DNA from: Bacteroidaceae bacterium | GTDB taxonomy: Bacteria > Bacteroidota > Bacteroidia > Bacteroidales > Bacteroidaceae | Reading direction: 5' to 3' | Length of the DNA stretch: 18,587 nucleotides | Assembly: GCA_900772575.1 (NCBI GenBank) | Contig: CAAHEN010000226.1 | Span: 1-18,587, forward strand | Shown here: piece after piece, positions 5,958-13,274 of the stretch | Layout of the letters: the number at the start of each line of letters is the position of its first letter | How positions within the stretch are numbered: the stretch's first letter is position 1 | Made by a program: the position numbers and the translations under genes | The notes under the pieces: model-generated | Told to the model about the DNA's origin: nothing | What the model saw: the letters and a program-made list of their open reading frames with translations, nothing else | Database searches by the model: none

Positions 5958-6909
5958 CATAACATTAGACTGTGACCTACACCAAGATTACGATTTGCCC
6001 TTTCTCGGTAACAGGGAGCGCATCCATGTGTTTAGCAGGAGAGACAGTGTAAATAACGGCATAAAGATTCGTGTCAGGGAATCCATCGAAATGAAGTTCA
6101 TTTTGGAGGGACGTATTCCCAAAGACGTGCCCTGTACCTATCAACGAATAGAGCTATCGAAAAATCTCACGGATTGGGGTTCGGCTGATATTATCGATAA
6201 CGACTATCAGCGTGTCTTCCTCTTGTCGGGGTATGACTATTACATCATTTTCAAGGGAGAATTTGAAGGATACCTTGAGTTTTCGGATGCCACACAGCTT
6301 GATTGCTTCGACGCTACAAGTGGAGAACCAATCATTGATCCGGATGCAGTGAAAAATAAATCAATGTATTATTGTACGTTGCTGGTGGATGCGGGTGACT
6401 TAATAAAGCTCTCATCCGTTGAAATGCTCGGCCTTCGCTATAGCCTGATAAATGCCGATGGGATTGACAGTCATGTGCTCGACTATTTCGACAACTTGAA
6501 GGTTCTCTTCATAGGGCCGGAAAGCGGCGCACCAAAGACACCGCGACTTGATATATCGGTGCCCATGATACGGCAATTGCAGAAAATCAACATCGGTGTA
6601 CAGTTCTTAATGCCTAACATTGTCAATTTGCGTGACTGCCAAGAGCTATATATTATTGATAAGGACATATCTTGGGCTGACCTGCGCGACTTGCCTAGCA
6701 AAGCCTATGGAAAAGGCGAAAAACTGACATATGTCAGCATTGACTCCCATGACGAGAGTGACAGAGACGCCATTCTCAGATTTGTCAAAAACGTGGTTTA
6801 TGCTACAAAAGCCAAAGAGTGTGTAGTCACTTTGCCTTACTATATGAAAGGCTATATCGATGAAGATGATAAGGGAGACAATGGTAACCTTATAATAATA
6901 ATCCCATAA
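5944..6909 (+). CDS. Unrecognised 321-aa protein, possibly with leucine-rich-repeat-like C-terminal half
   Basis: I do not recognise this family. The ATG at 5944 (MRTICITLDCDL) is preferred over an in-frame TTG at 5896 because it coincides with the ATG conserved in both leader copies and the TTG lies only 15 bases past the -7 box. The protein has no signal peptide and no membrane helix, so it is probably cytoplasmic. The N-terminal half (1-160) is rich in aromatic beta-strand patterns (for example GYDYYIIFKGEFEGYLEF). The C-terminal half (about 165-280) alternates hydrophobic strands with N-L-x-x-L spacing (DYFDNLKVLFIG, IVNLRDCQELYII), reminiscent of degenerate leucine-rich repeats. The C terminus ends in GNLIIIIP. 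Codon use is A+T rich like its neighbours. It has its own promoter and is followed by a decayed coding remnant. Confidence 0.75.
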   Translation: MRTICITLDCDLHQDYDLPFLGNRERIHVFSRRDSVNNGIKIRVRESIEMKFILEGRIPKDVPCTYQRIELSKNLTDWGSADIIDNDYQRVFLLSGYDYYIIFKGEFEGYLEFSDATQLDCFDATSGEPIIDPDAVKNKSMYYCTLLVDAGDLIKLSSVEMLGLRYSLINADGIDSHVLDYFDNLKVLFIGPESGAPKTPRLDISVPMIRQLQKINIGVQFLMPNIVNLRDCQELYIIDKDISWADLRDLPSKAYGKGEKLTYVSIDSHDESDRDAILRFVKNVVYATKAKECVVTLPYYMKGYIDEDDKGDNGNLIIIIP

Positions 6910-7018
6910 ATATACAGAAACAGCTACTCCTCCCGTAGACGGGTAAGAATACTACGATCATGAAAGCAAGGCGATCATTGGTGTTAGATTTCGTGGCAGT
7001 TAGCTTGGGGCCTCACCG

Positions 7019-7223
7019 GTGCACCGCCTGCCGTTACATAATCGAGATGCATCTTTCCGGCCGGTGCACTGTTCGACCACATTCACCTACGAGGAATACG
7101 ACGTGGAGTCGGGTGGCATTGACACATTGCCCCGCCATCCAAGTGCCCACCGTAATTCACACAAACGGTGGCAATGGCGCCCACATCGTCAACGGACGGA
7201 AGGTCATTATCAGCAATCATTGA
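7019..7223 (+). pseudogene. Decayed coding remnant between the 321-aa gene and the beta-helix gene
   Basis: Two adjacent frames carry protein-like stretches that would join by a frameshift near 7130. One frame holds TTFTYEEYDVESGGIDTLP, ending about 7135. The other continues IQVPTVIHTNGGNG and then AHIVNGRKVIISNH to a stop at 7223. The last part resembles the closing strands of a T9SS-type sorting tail or another beta-sandwich end. No intact frame covers the region and no clear start is visible. A 9-base direct repeat CCGGTGCAC occurs at about 7016 and about 7062. Most of 6910-7314 beyond this shows nothing I can name. Confidence 0.35.
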
Positions 7224-7314
7224 AATATAAATCCATAGTGCAGCTGCCGATAATTCTTGCCAACCGGCTATCAAACTTTAATCATCTATCATTCCCCAAA
7301 TAGGATACAATCAT

Positions 7315-9558
7315 ATGGAAGTAACAGTAAGAGATTTCCGACTAGTCCCTACTGCAGGCAAAAAGCCTTGTGCGATATTCTGTGCATCAAACACAGAAAT
7401 GCTGACGGATGTCATTGAGTTAATCAAATCATATCAAGATTATGAGGGGAAAACCGTAGACACGACCTTGGGAGCTTATCAACGTCTGTATTCAGATAGG
7501 TCTAATAATCTGCCCGACCTGACACAGCCGGGCTATACCTATTTCATCATCAAACTATCCTCATGCGTCTACCGTCTCACCGGTTCTCTTCGGTTGGATG
7601 GGTTGTGCGGCGTGAAGATTGTTGGCGAGAAAAAGGAAAATAACGAATGCACAACAGTCATAGAAGGAACCCCTCTTGATTCAATAAAAGAAACGCAGGT
7701 AGCCACCGATGATAGGCTAATCACCATGACATTTAAACGGGAATCGAATATTTTCCCAACGGTCTATGTTGAAAATGATAAAGATCAAGACGCCAGGCCG
7801 GTCATTCCCAATAGAATGATAACTATAAAATCAGGATGGCAAATAAGCACCATAGCAGCAGACGGGGAAAAGCCAGCAATAACGATAACCCAGGCGGGGG
7901 GAGCTGCTAAGACCGAAACAGAGCAGCTATATAAAGCTATTATAAAAGGCCACTCAATTCTTGTTGTGCGCGTCTTATGGCTTAGTTATAAGTTGAAGAT
8001 TGCGAATGTGGAAAAGTTTTCCGTAGAAGGAAATGAGCCTCCGATTTATGGTCTTAAGATAGAGTGTAACGAAAAGCCTGCATTTAGTGATTACCTTATT
8101 GGTTGTCCTGTAGAAGTATGGAACATTCTGCCGCAAGGCGCCGATGATAATAAAGGCAAATATTATTTTGACGTTATATCTGAGGGTCTAGATGATGATA
8201 AGAAGAATGAATATATACGGGTTCACTATTTGTGTAACAATGAGGAAGAATATAACTCTCTGAAGGCAACCCCTGACAAGCTCAGGGTCTCCACCATCAC
8301 GCAATTTGCTGACATCCAAAATTGTGCCGGCATCTGCTTGGAAAACATCTGCTTTCGCCATTGCGGAATCTACGACATCCTATCATCTAGTCTCAGTCAG
8401 GCTGAAGCGACAAGCGGTGGTTGCATCAAAATACGCAAATCCGATCATGTCATTATCCGTGGCTGTGAGTTCACGCGAATAGGCGGTTACACGGTGAAGG
8501 CGGATGAAAGCACGCGCGTACAACTTAGAGAGAATTATGTACATGACACTTATGGTGGCGGCTTTCATTTAAACCTCTGCCACAACTGTGTCATCGACGA
8601 CAACCTTGTCAGGGACTTCGGTAACTACCAAGAGGGGAGTGTTGGCATTCTCTTACGTGACGCCTATACCAATAATGTCACACATAACACTATCTTCAAC
8701 GGTTGGTATACCGGCGTTTCCGTTGGCTGGCAATGGGGCTATGCGACCAGCAAGAGCTATGACAACTACATTGCCTACAATCACATCCACCACTGTATGC
8801 GGATGCGACTGAATGATGGTGGCGGCATCTATTGTCTTGGCATCAGTCCGGGCACAGTCATTGAGAACAATGTAATTCACGACATCGTCTCGACAAAAAA
8901 AAATGATGCCTCAGCTATCTACCTGGATGAAGGCAGCAGCTATATCAAGGTACGAAACAACGTCTGTTTTGGGTGCAACGTCGGGTTGCACCAGCACTAC
9001 GGCAAGGCCAACGAGATTTACAACAACCTCTTTGCCTTCACCAACGACAGTTGTGCCAAGCTCTCACGAGCTGAGCGGCACCTTTCCCTGTTCGCGCATA
9101 ACAACATCCTGAAAGTGGGCTGTGGCGTGGTCTTCAATACTGCTCCACATGCCATTGCCGATTTTCATGACAATGTACTGGACAAGACCGATATCGCCGT
9201 CTATATACCGGCTAGAGAATACGTCCGGCCATATCGATTGACCAGCCATTCTGTTGATTTCACATGCAAGTACATTGAAGGTTCGGCTTTTCTCTACTAT
9301 TTGAGCTTAAAGGCAGACTACATGATTGGCCGGGAAATCATGAGCAACACCAACACCGACTTCGTTCCGTTTGACGTACTGCCAGAGACATCGAAAGACA
9401 CAGACAAACCGGTTAGCAAAGACGCCTCTAAACCTTATGGCGTGCAAAACATATTCCTGAAGGAACATGCCATAATGGCCAAAGGGGATATTGTGAGCCA
9501 GCAATATAGTGCTAGGGTTGCATATCCACACAACAGTTTCTTTGAACTGGAAATTTAG
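7315..9558 (+). CDS. Right-handed parallel beta-helix protein, GH141-like motifs, no signal peptide
   Basis: This 747-aa protein has an N-terminal domain of about 330 residues, a long run of beta-helix coils (about 340-640) and a C-terminal cap. Coils show the usual N-x-[VI]-x-x-N ladder (RENYVHDT, DNLVRDF, YNHIHHC, ENNVIHDI, RNNVCFG, YNNLFAF). The coil end carries AIYLDEGSS (534-542, Asp538) and HQHYGK (559-564), motifs I associate with GH141 and related beta-helix glycosidases. A catalytic role on a fucosylated or uronic-acid glycan is therefore possible, but the catalytic residues are not proven. Unusually for such enzymes there is no signal peptide: the start MEVTVRDFRLVP is hydrophilic. 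A tract of nine A's (8895-8903) lies in the coding region. The next gene starts 11 bases after the stop. Confidence 0.85.
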   Translation: MEVTVRDFRLVPTAGKKPCAIFCASNTEMLTDVIELIKSYQDYEGKTVDTTLGAYQRLYSDRSNNLPDLTQPGYTYFIIKLSSCVYRLTGSLRLDGLCGVKIVGEKKENNECTTVIEGTPLDSIKETQVATDDRLITMTFKRESNIFPTVYVENDKDQDARPVIPNRMITIKSGWQISTIAADGEKPAITITQAGGAAKTETEQLYKAIIKGHSILVVRVLWLSYKLKIANVEKFSVEGNEPPIYGLKIECNEKPAFSDYLIGCPVEVWNILPQGADDNKGKYYFDVISEGLDDDKKNEYIRVHYLCNNEEEYNSLKATPDKLRVSTITQFADIQNCAGICLENICFRHCGIYDILSSSLSQAEATSGGCIKIRKSDHVIIRGCEFTRIGGYTVKADESTRVQLRENYVHDTYGGGFHLNLCHNCVIDDNLVRDFGNYQEGSVGILLRDAYTNNVTHNTIFNGWYTGVSVGWQWGYATSKSYDNYIAYNHIHHCMRMRLNDGGGIYCLGISPGTVIENNVIHDIVSTKKNDASAIYLDEGSSYIKVRNNVCFGCNVGLHQHYGKANEIYNNLFAFTNDSCAKLSRAERHLSLFAHNNILKVGCGVVFNTAPHAIADFHDNVLDKTDIAVYIPAREYVRPYRLTSHSVDFTCKYIEGSAFLYYLSLKADYMIGREIMSNTNTDFVPFDVLPETSKDTDKPVSKDASKPYGVQNIFLKEHAIMAKGDIVSQQYSARVAYPHNSFFELEI

Positions 9559-9569
9559 AAAGGATCAAC

Positions 9570-9980
9570 ATGGAAGTAAATTTTTCAATTGAGAACAACG
9601 AGCGCAACGGCCTTGTCATCAAAGACCGCGTGGGACGCGTCCTCTTTGCCACTACAACCATTGAGGAAACAGAGACGACCAGATATAAGTTCATTGTCAA
9701 GGACAGGCTTGGCCGGATCCTGAAGACAGAGCCCGTGTGTGCTGCAGATCTGCGCTCACTGGATGAAGAGGATCTGCAGCTTTGGGCCATTATCGGGGAG
9801 GGAAAGGCGACGGCCAATGTCGGTTATGCCCCGAATCGCGCAAGTAAGGATTTAATCAACTGCACGTTGCAAACCAACGTTGAGAACAAGGCCTTTGTCT
9901 CCGCCTGTTTCGACCGTGAGGGCTTTCCCCTTGAGTTTTTACGCGTGACCGGACAACCCCTTCATTCTTTTGACGAATGA
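9570..9980 (+). CDS. Unrecognised 136-aa protein with an internal KDRxGRxL repeat
   Basis: I do not recognise a family. Two copies of a beta-strand motif, IKDRVGRVL (residues 17-25) and VKDRLGRIL (43-51), lie 26 residues apart, suggesting a duplicated beta-hairpin. The rest (DLRSLDEEDLQLWAIIGEG and a C-terminal SACFDREGFPLEFL) looks folded and is not low-complexity. There is no signal peptide or membrane helix. It starts 11 bases after the beta-helix gene, so the two are almost certainly co-transcribed and may form a complex. The stop overlaps a possible 60-codon ORF by an ATGA. Confidence 0.75.
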   Translation: MEVNFSIENNERNGLVIKDRVGRVLFATTTIEETETTRYKFIVKDRLGRILKTEPVCAADLRSLDEEDLQLWAIIGEGKATANVGYAPNRASKDLINCTLQTNVENKAFVSACFDREGFPLEFLRVTGQPLHSFDE

Positions 9981-10159
9981 AAAGGGATATCCATCAAATG
10001 ATGAATATTTACAGTGAAACAGAACATAGAAAATATCCCCGAATGTCACCAATCGCAGGTATTTCTGTATGCATCAATTTCATGAATCGCTCTATGCCAC
10101 ATCTAATTATACCGCAGGTCTTGGGGACACAGGATGGTGTATGGAAGTTGCTTGCCTAA
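9977..10159 (+). CDS. Possible small ORF, 60 aa, overlapping the previous stop by ATGA
   Basis: The ATG at 9977 overlaps the preceding TGA by 4 bases, as in coupled genes, and the frame stays open for 60 codons (MKRDIHQMMNIY to VWKLLA). There is no domain, signal peptide or hydrophobic helix, and the composition is unremarkable. Chance is the simpler explanation; it is listed because of the coupling geometry and because the following 50 bases to the acyltransferase start hold nothing else obvious. Confidence 0.2.
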   Translation: MKRDIHQMMNIYSETEHRKYPRMSPIAGISVCINFMNRSMPHLIIPQVLGTQDGVWKLLA

Positions 10160-10209
10160 GGGCTAGGTTGTCTTATGGATTATCACACACATAATAGTTA
10201 CTGTAGAAT

Positions 10210-11565
10210 ATGATGCTTTATCTGATAGGCTTTGCGATTGTAGCGGCGGGGCTTTTTGCCTGTATGCCCGCAAAGTCGAAATGGCTATACCTGACTGTCA
10301 TTAATTTGTTGTTCTACGCACTGGTCTGTGGGTGGAGCGTCATCTGTATCGTACTGACTTCTGTCTGGTCGTGGGGCATAGCCAGCCGTCTGGCCGCTTC
10401 GCGCCGTAAGAAGCTCCTGCTTGCTTTGGGCATTGTCCCCCTGCTGCTGATGCTCTGCACGTTCAAGTATTGGAACAATCTCAGCCCATTGACTGGGGCG
10501 GCAATGATTCTGTTGCCCTTGGGCATGTCATATTATGTCTTAAAGTCCATTTCTTACTTAATGGATGTCTATCGTAATAAGTATGAGCATGATACAGACG
10601 CGTTCCGGTATCTCTCATACGTCTCGTTCTTTGGCCAGATTATCGCGGGCCCCATTCAGCGCTATGATCAGTGGATTGGCGGAACTGCGGTCCAGAGACC
10701 GATGGGGAATTTACAGAGGGCTTATTATCACTTCGTTGTCGGGCTGTTTATGAAGGTGGTCATTGCGAACCGGCTGGCTGGTTTCGTGACGGAAGTGATG
10801 AACAGCCCGGCGGACTCCAGTGGCGTTCAGCTGTGGCTGGCGTTTTTCCTGTATGCCGTTTATATCTATTCGGACTTTGCGGGCTATTCCCATATCGCTA
10901 TCGGCATCACGAACCTTTTTGGAATCGAGTGCGCCGACAACTTCAAGCGCCCTTATCTGTCGCTCAATATCCGTGAGTTCTGGACGAGGTGGCATATCTC
11001 GCTTTCGTTCTGGCTCCGGGATTATGTCTACATCTCGCTTGGCGGTAATAGAAAAGGCGCCTTCAGGAGAGCGCTTAATGCCTTGATCACCTTCCTTGTG
11101 TGCGGCATCTGGCATGGCTCAACGCTGAATTATGCCTTTTGGGGCGTCTACCATGGTGTGCTGAACGTACTGACTCCTAAAAACATGCGCTGGAATGGCC
11201 GTCTGGGGAAGATTTGCGGCACGCTGCTGACCATCATGCTCGTCTGTGTGGGATGGGTCTTCTTCTCGACTCCCACCTTTGCTGCGGCTGGCTCTTTCTT
11301 CGCGGGCATGTTTACAAGGCTCTCGTTGAACATGAACGCCATTTCCACAGCGATCCTTCCATTCACTTACGACAGCACTTGCATCGCGTTCTTCCTCGTC
11401 GTCAGTTTCTTCATCGCTGCAGGCATCATCAAGGAAGTCAACGACCATTATCATGTCGTCAAGGTTCGCGGATGGATGTCGTTTGCTTGGCAGGTCTTTT
11501 TGCTGACCAGCGTCATGATTTTCGGCCAGTTCGGCAGTAGTTCATTTATTTATGCAGGATTCTAG
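10210..11565 (+). CDS. Membrane-bound O-acyltransferase (MBOAT), AlgI-like
   Basis: This 451-aa polytopic membrane protein with about ten or more hydrophobic helices has the full AlgI-type MBOAT signature: FGQIIAGPI (141-149), DNFKRPYLSLNIREFW leading into TRWHISLSFWLRDY (Arg260, His262), LGGNRKG, and the catalytic-type His302 in CGIWHG, with a second His315 in WGVYHG. Family members pass acetyl groups across the cytoplasmic membrane to exported polysaccharide or peptidoglycan, usually together with a periplasmic SGNH partner, which is exactly what follows three bases downstream. The glycan substrate cannot be read; no alginate-type synthase is present here. It starts with tandem ATGs, and no clear promoter was found in the 229-base gap upstream, so read-through from the beta-helix unit is possible. 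Confidence 0.92.
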   Translation: MMLYLIGFAIVAAGLFACMPAKSKWLYLTVINLLFYALVCGWSVICIVLTSVWSWGIASRLAASRRKKLLLALGIVPLLLMLCTFKYWNNLSPLTGAAMILLPLGMSYYVLKSISYLMDVYRNKYEHDTDAFRYLSYVSFFGQIIAGPIQRYDQWIGGTAVQRPMGNLQRAYYHFVVGLFMKVVIANRLAGFVTEVMNSPADSSGVQLWLAFFLYAVYIYSDFAGYSHIAIGITNLFGIECADNFKRPYLSLNIREFWTRWHISLSFWLRDYVYISLGGNRKGAFRRALNALITFLVCGIWHGSTLNYAFWGVYHGVLNVLTPKNMRWNGRLGKICGTLLTIMLVCVGWVFFSTPTFAAAGSFFAGMFTRLSLNMNAISTAILPFTYDSTCIAFFLVVSFFIAAGIIKEVNDHYHVVKVRGWMSFAWQVFLLTSVMIFGQFGSSSFIYAGF

Positions 11566-11568
11566 GTC

Positions 11569-12567
11569 ATGAAAAGGATTGTTTCAATCGTGTTGGTCTC
11601 ACTCTTGTGCGTGAGCCTGTTTACAATCAGTAAGTATGCCCTTTTTGCGGACAAGCTCCCCCATGGGAACCGCGGCATGCGAGCCGTTATCGCCCAGGAT
11701 GAAGTATCTCAGCTGTATATCGGCTCCTCGATGTTTCGTCAGGGGATAGATGCGCACAGCATAGATGCCCACTCCTTTCTGTTGGCTTACAATGGCAACC
11801 AGCCCATCTTTGAGGCGCTGCAGTTGAAGTATTTGATAGACAACCATGCGAATATCAAGCAAGTAATCATAGACATGTATCCTTATAGCGCTGCGCGAGA
11901 GGCCAGTATATCGGATGTGAAGCTGGTGATGGACGGAAATGTGCAAATGACCTTTGATGTATTTGATATCCTGCATCAGAGTGGCATGGGCTATCAGTAT
12001 CTTTACGAGTTGCTGGTCCAGCAGAACAGCGAATATTTCCTGACGTTCCCGATATCCCACCGGCTGATAGACTCCCGCTCTCTGAGAGGCTCGGCCATAA
12101 CTACGATCCATGGCGCCACCAAGGCGGAACTGGCCAAGAAAGAAATTGAGCCGTTTGACGCATACCATCTGGATCCCACACAGTTGAAGGGCCTCGAGGA
12201 GATCATCCGTACCTGCAGGGCTTCAGGCATCCAGCTCATCTTTTTGGAAACGCCTAAGTACATCAAGGTCCGTGAGAACCGTCAATATCAAAGTCTGATG
12301 AATGAGTACGCTTCTTTCCTTTCCCGTAGGGGAGTGGACATGATCCTGTGTGAGCAGACTGCGACAAAGTTGCCCAGGGAGGTCAACCGGAACCTTGTCA
12401 CCGCATATCAGTTTGACCCCAACGAGGCCTTGTACTACACCGACCTTTATCATATATCGTATGAAGGCCGTATGGCGTTCACGAAGCTATTGAAGCGAAT
12501 CTTTTGGGCGCGGCCCAAGCCACATGACCTCCACGTTGCACCTGCATTCACGGGCAAACTTTCTTGA
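11569..12567 (+). CDS. SGNH/DHHW-type extracytoplasmic acetyltransferase partner of the MBOAT
   Basis: The 332-aa protein has an N-terminal hydrophobic segment (residues 4-20) serving as uncleaved anchor or signal. It then shows an SGNH-like core: YIGSSMFRQGI with Ser53/Ser54, AYNGNQP (Gly/Asn block near 73-79) and a C-terminal DLYH with Asp292 and His295. These are the Ser, Gly/Asn and Asp-x-x-His blocks of SGNH acyltransferases such as AlgJ/AlgX and DltD-like proteins. It starts three bases after the acyltransferase stop. The pair would move acetyl from the membrane protein to a glycan on the outer side of the inner membrane. Which of the two serines is the nucleophile is not settled by reading alone. 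Confidence 0.82.
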   Translation: MKRIVSIVLVSLLCVSLFTISKYALFADKLPHGNRGMRAVIAQDEVSQLYIGSSMFRQGIDAHSIDAHSFLLAYNGNQPIFEALQLKYLIDNHANIKQVIIDMYPYSAAREASISDVKLVMDGNVQMTFDVFDILHQSGMGYQYLYELLVQQNSEYFLTFPISHRLIDSRSLRGSAITTIHGATKAELAKKEIEPFDAYHLDPTQLKGLEEIIRTCRASGIQLIFLETPKYIKVRENRQYQSLMNEYASFLSRRGVDMILCEQTATKLPREVNRNLVTAYQFDPNEALYYTDLYHISYEGRMAFTKLLKRIFWARPKPHDLHVAPAFTGKLS

Positions 12568-12812
12568 TGAGCGGATCCGATAAAAGTAGCCATATAGATT
12601 TATAGCTTCAAGCGGTCGCGGGGATTATATCCCGGCGCCCCTGCTTCCTTGGGGACACTCCGGACAAACCAAGGGCTTTCATGTCCAGGAATGCAGAAGT
12701 GTCCAATGCAGGCTTGTCGGGGCAAGGGCTTTCGGACAGCCTCTGCCGGGTCGAATGTCTGTGCGGCGCATTGCTTTTTACGGGGGTTGACACCCCCGCC
12801 TGATGACACGTC

Positions 12813-12831
12813 GCCTCCTCCGGAGGCTTTT
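12813..12831 (+). terminator. Possible Rho-independent terminator
   Basis: GCCTCC, loop TCC, GGAGGC followed by TTTT. It is 246 bases beyond the SGNH gene, which is far for the primary terminator, so its role is uncertain. Confidence 0.4.
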
Positions 12832-13037
12832 GCCGCGCATATGTCGTGGCATTATCGTATCATGTGTCCACCATTGCGCGCCATCAATCGTGCACCCCCA
12901 TAATATAATACCGCGCCACACGCCGCTTCACCTTTTTGCGCCGAATGCCGAAACGGCACATTAACCTATTTAACCTTCGCCCGAGTTTCATACGTTAAAA
13001 TGGGGACTTGGCGAAACTTCCATAGGGGAAAATAAAA

Positions 13038-13067
13038 CTAGCCCGGAGCAAAATTTTCCGGGGCTAG
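13038..13067. repeat. Stem-loop CTAGCCCGGA / TCCGGGGCTAG
   Basis: The arms pair over about 10 bp with one bulged base around an A/T loop. No T tract follows closely on the plus strand, so it is a structured extragenic element rather than a clear terminator. Confidence 0.45.
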
Positions 13068-13135
13068 GGCCAGTTTCCCGAAAAACCGGGCCATTTTTGC
13101 CATATGCGGGCAAAACGGATGACTACAGGGCACAG

Positions 13136-13165
13136 AAAAAGGCCTTCCGCACGGAAGGCCCTTTC
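13136..13165. terminator. Bidirectional Rho-independent terminator
   Basis: GGCCTTCC (13141-13148), loop GCAC, GGAAGGCC (13153-13160), with five A's on the left and CTTTCCT on the right, so a U-rich tail exists in both directions. It lies about 110 bases past the stop of the minus-strand GH16 gene and closes the convergent gap. Confidence 0.7.
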
Positions 13166-13274
13166 CTCTATTGCAAATATACTGCTTTCAGAGGCCGAAA
13201 GCAAGCGGTGTTAAAGTCGAAAAATCTTGCTCTGCGGCCTTGCGGGTCGCGTGCGGCTACCGCCGCAGTCAGGC

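Larger units (their letters stand above)
12568..13274. other. Hairpin-rich intergenic region between convergent units, no credible gene
   Basis: Seven hundred bases separate the plus-strand acetylation pair from the minus-strand glycosidase operon. Small ORFs on both strands (60-84 codons) overlap each other and look random. The region holds several stem-loops: GGGAT/ATCCC around 12620, CGGGGGT/ACCCCCG (12781-12798), a terminator-like stem (12813-12831), CTAGCCCGGA paired with TTCCGGGGCTAG (13038-13067) and a bidirectional terminator near 13150. Around 12980-13035 short inverted segments (GGGGACTT, AACTTCC) suggest an extragenic repeat. Confidence 0.5.

Noticed and set aside
7272..7314. Possible third copy of the leader before the beta-helix gene
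   Set aside because: Only a short AACTTTAAT-like match is shared; no TATTTTTG box and no alignment beyond about 10 bases.
7315..9558. Beta-helix protein as a phage tailspike
   Set aside because: No phage structural, lysis or packaging genes in the window, and the coil motifs resemble bacterial glycosidases more.
12781..12798. CGGGGGT/ACCCCCG stem as a terminator
   Set aside because: Strong stem, but no T tract follows it on either strand.
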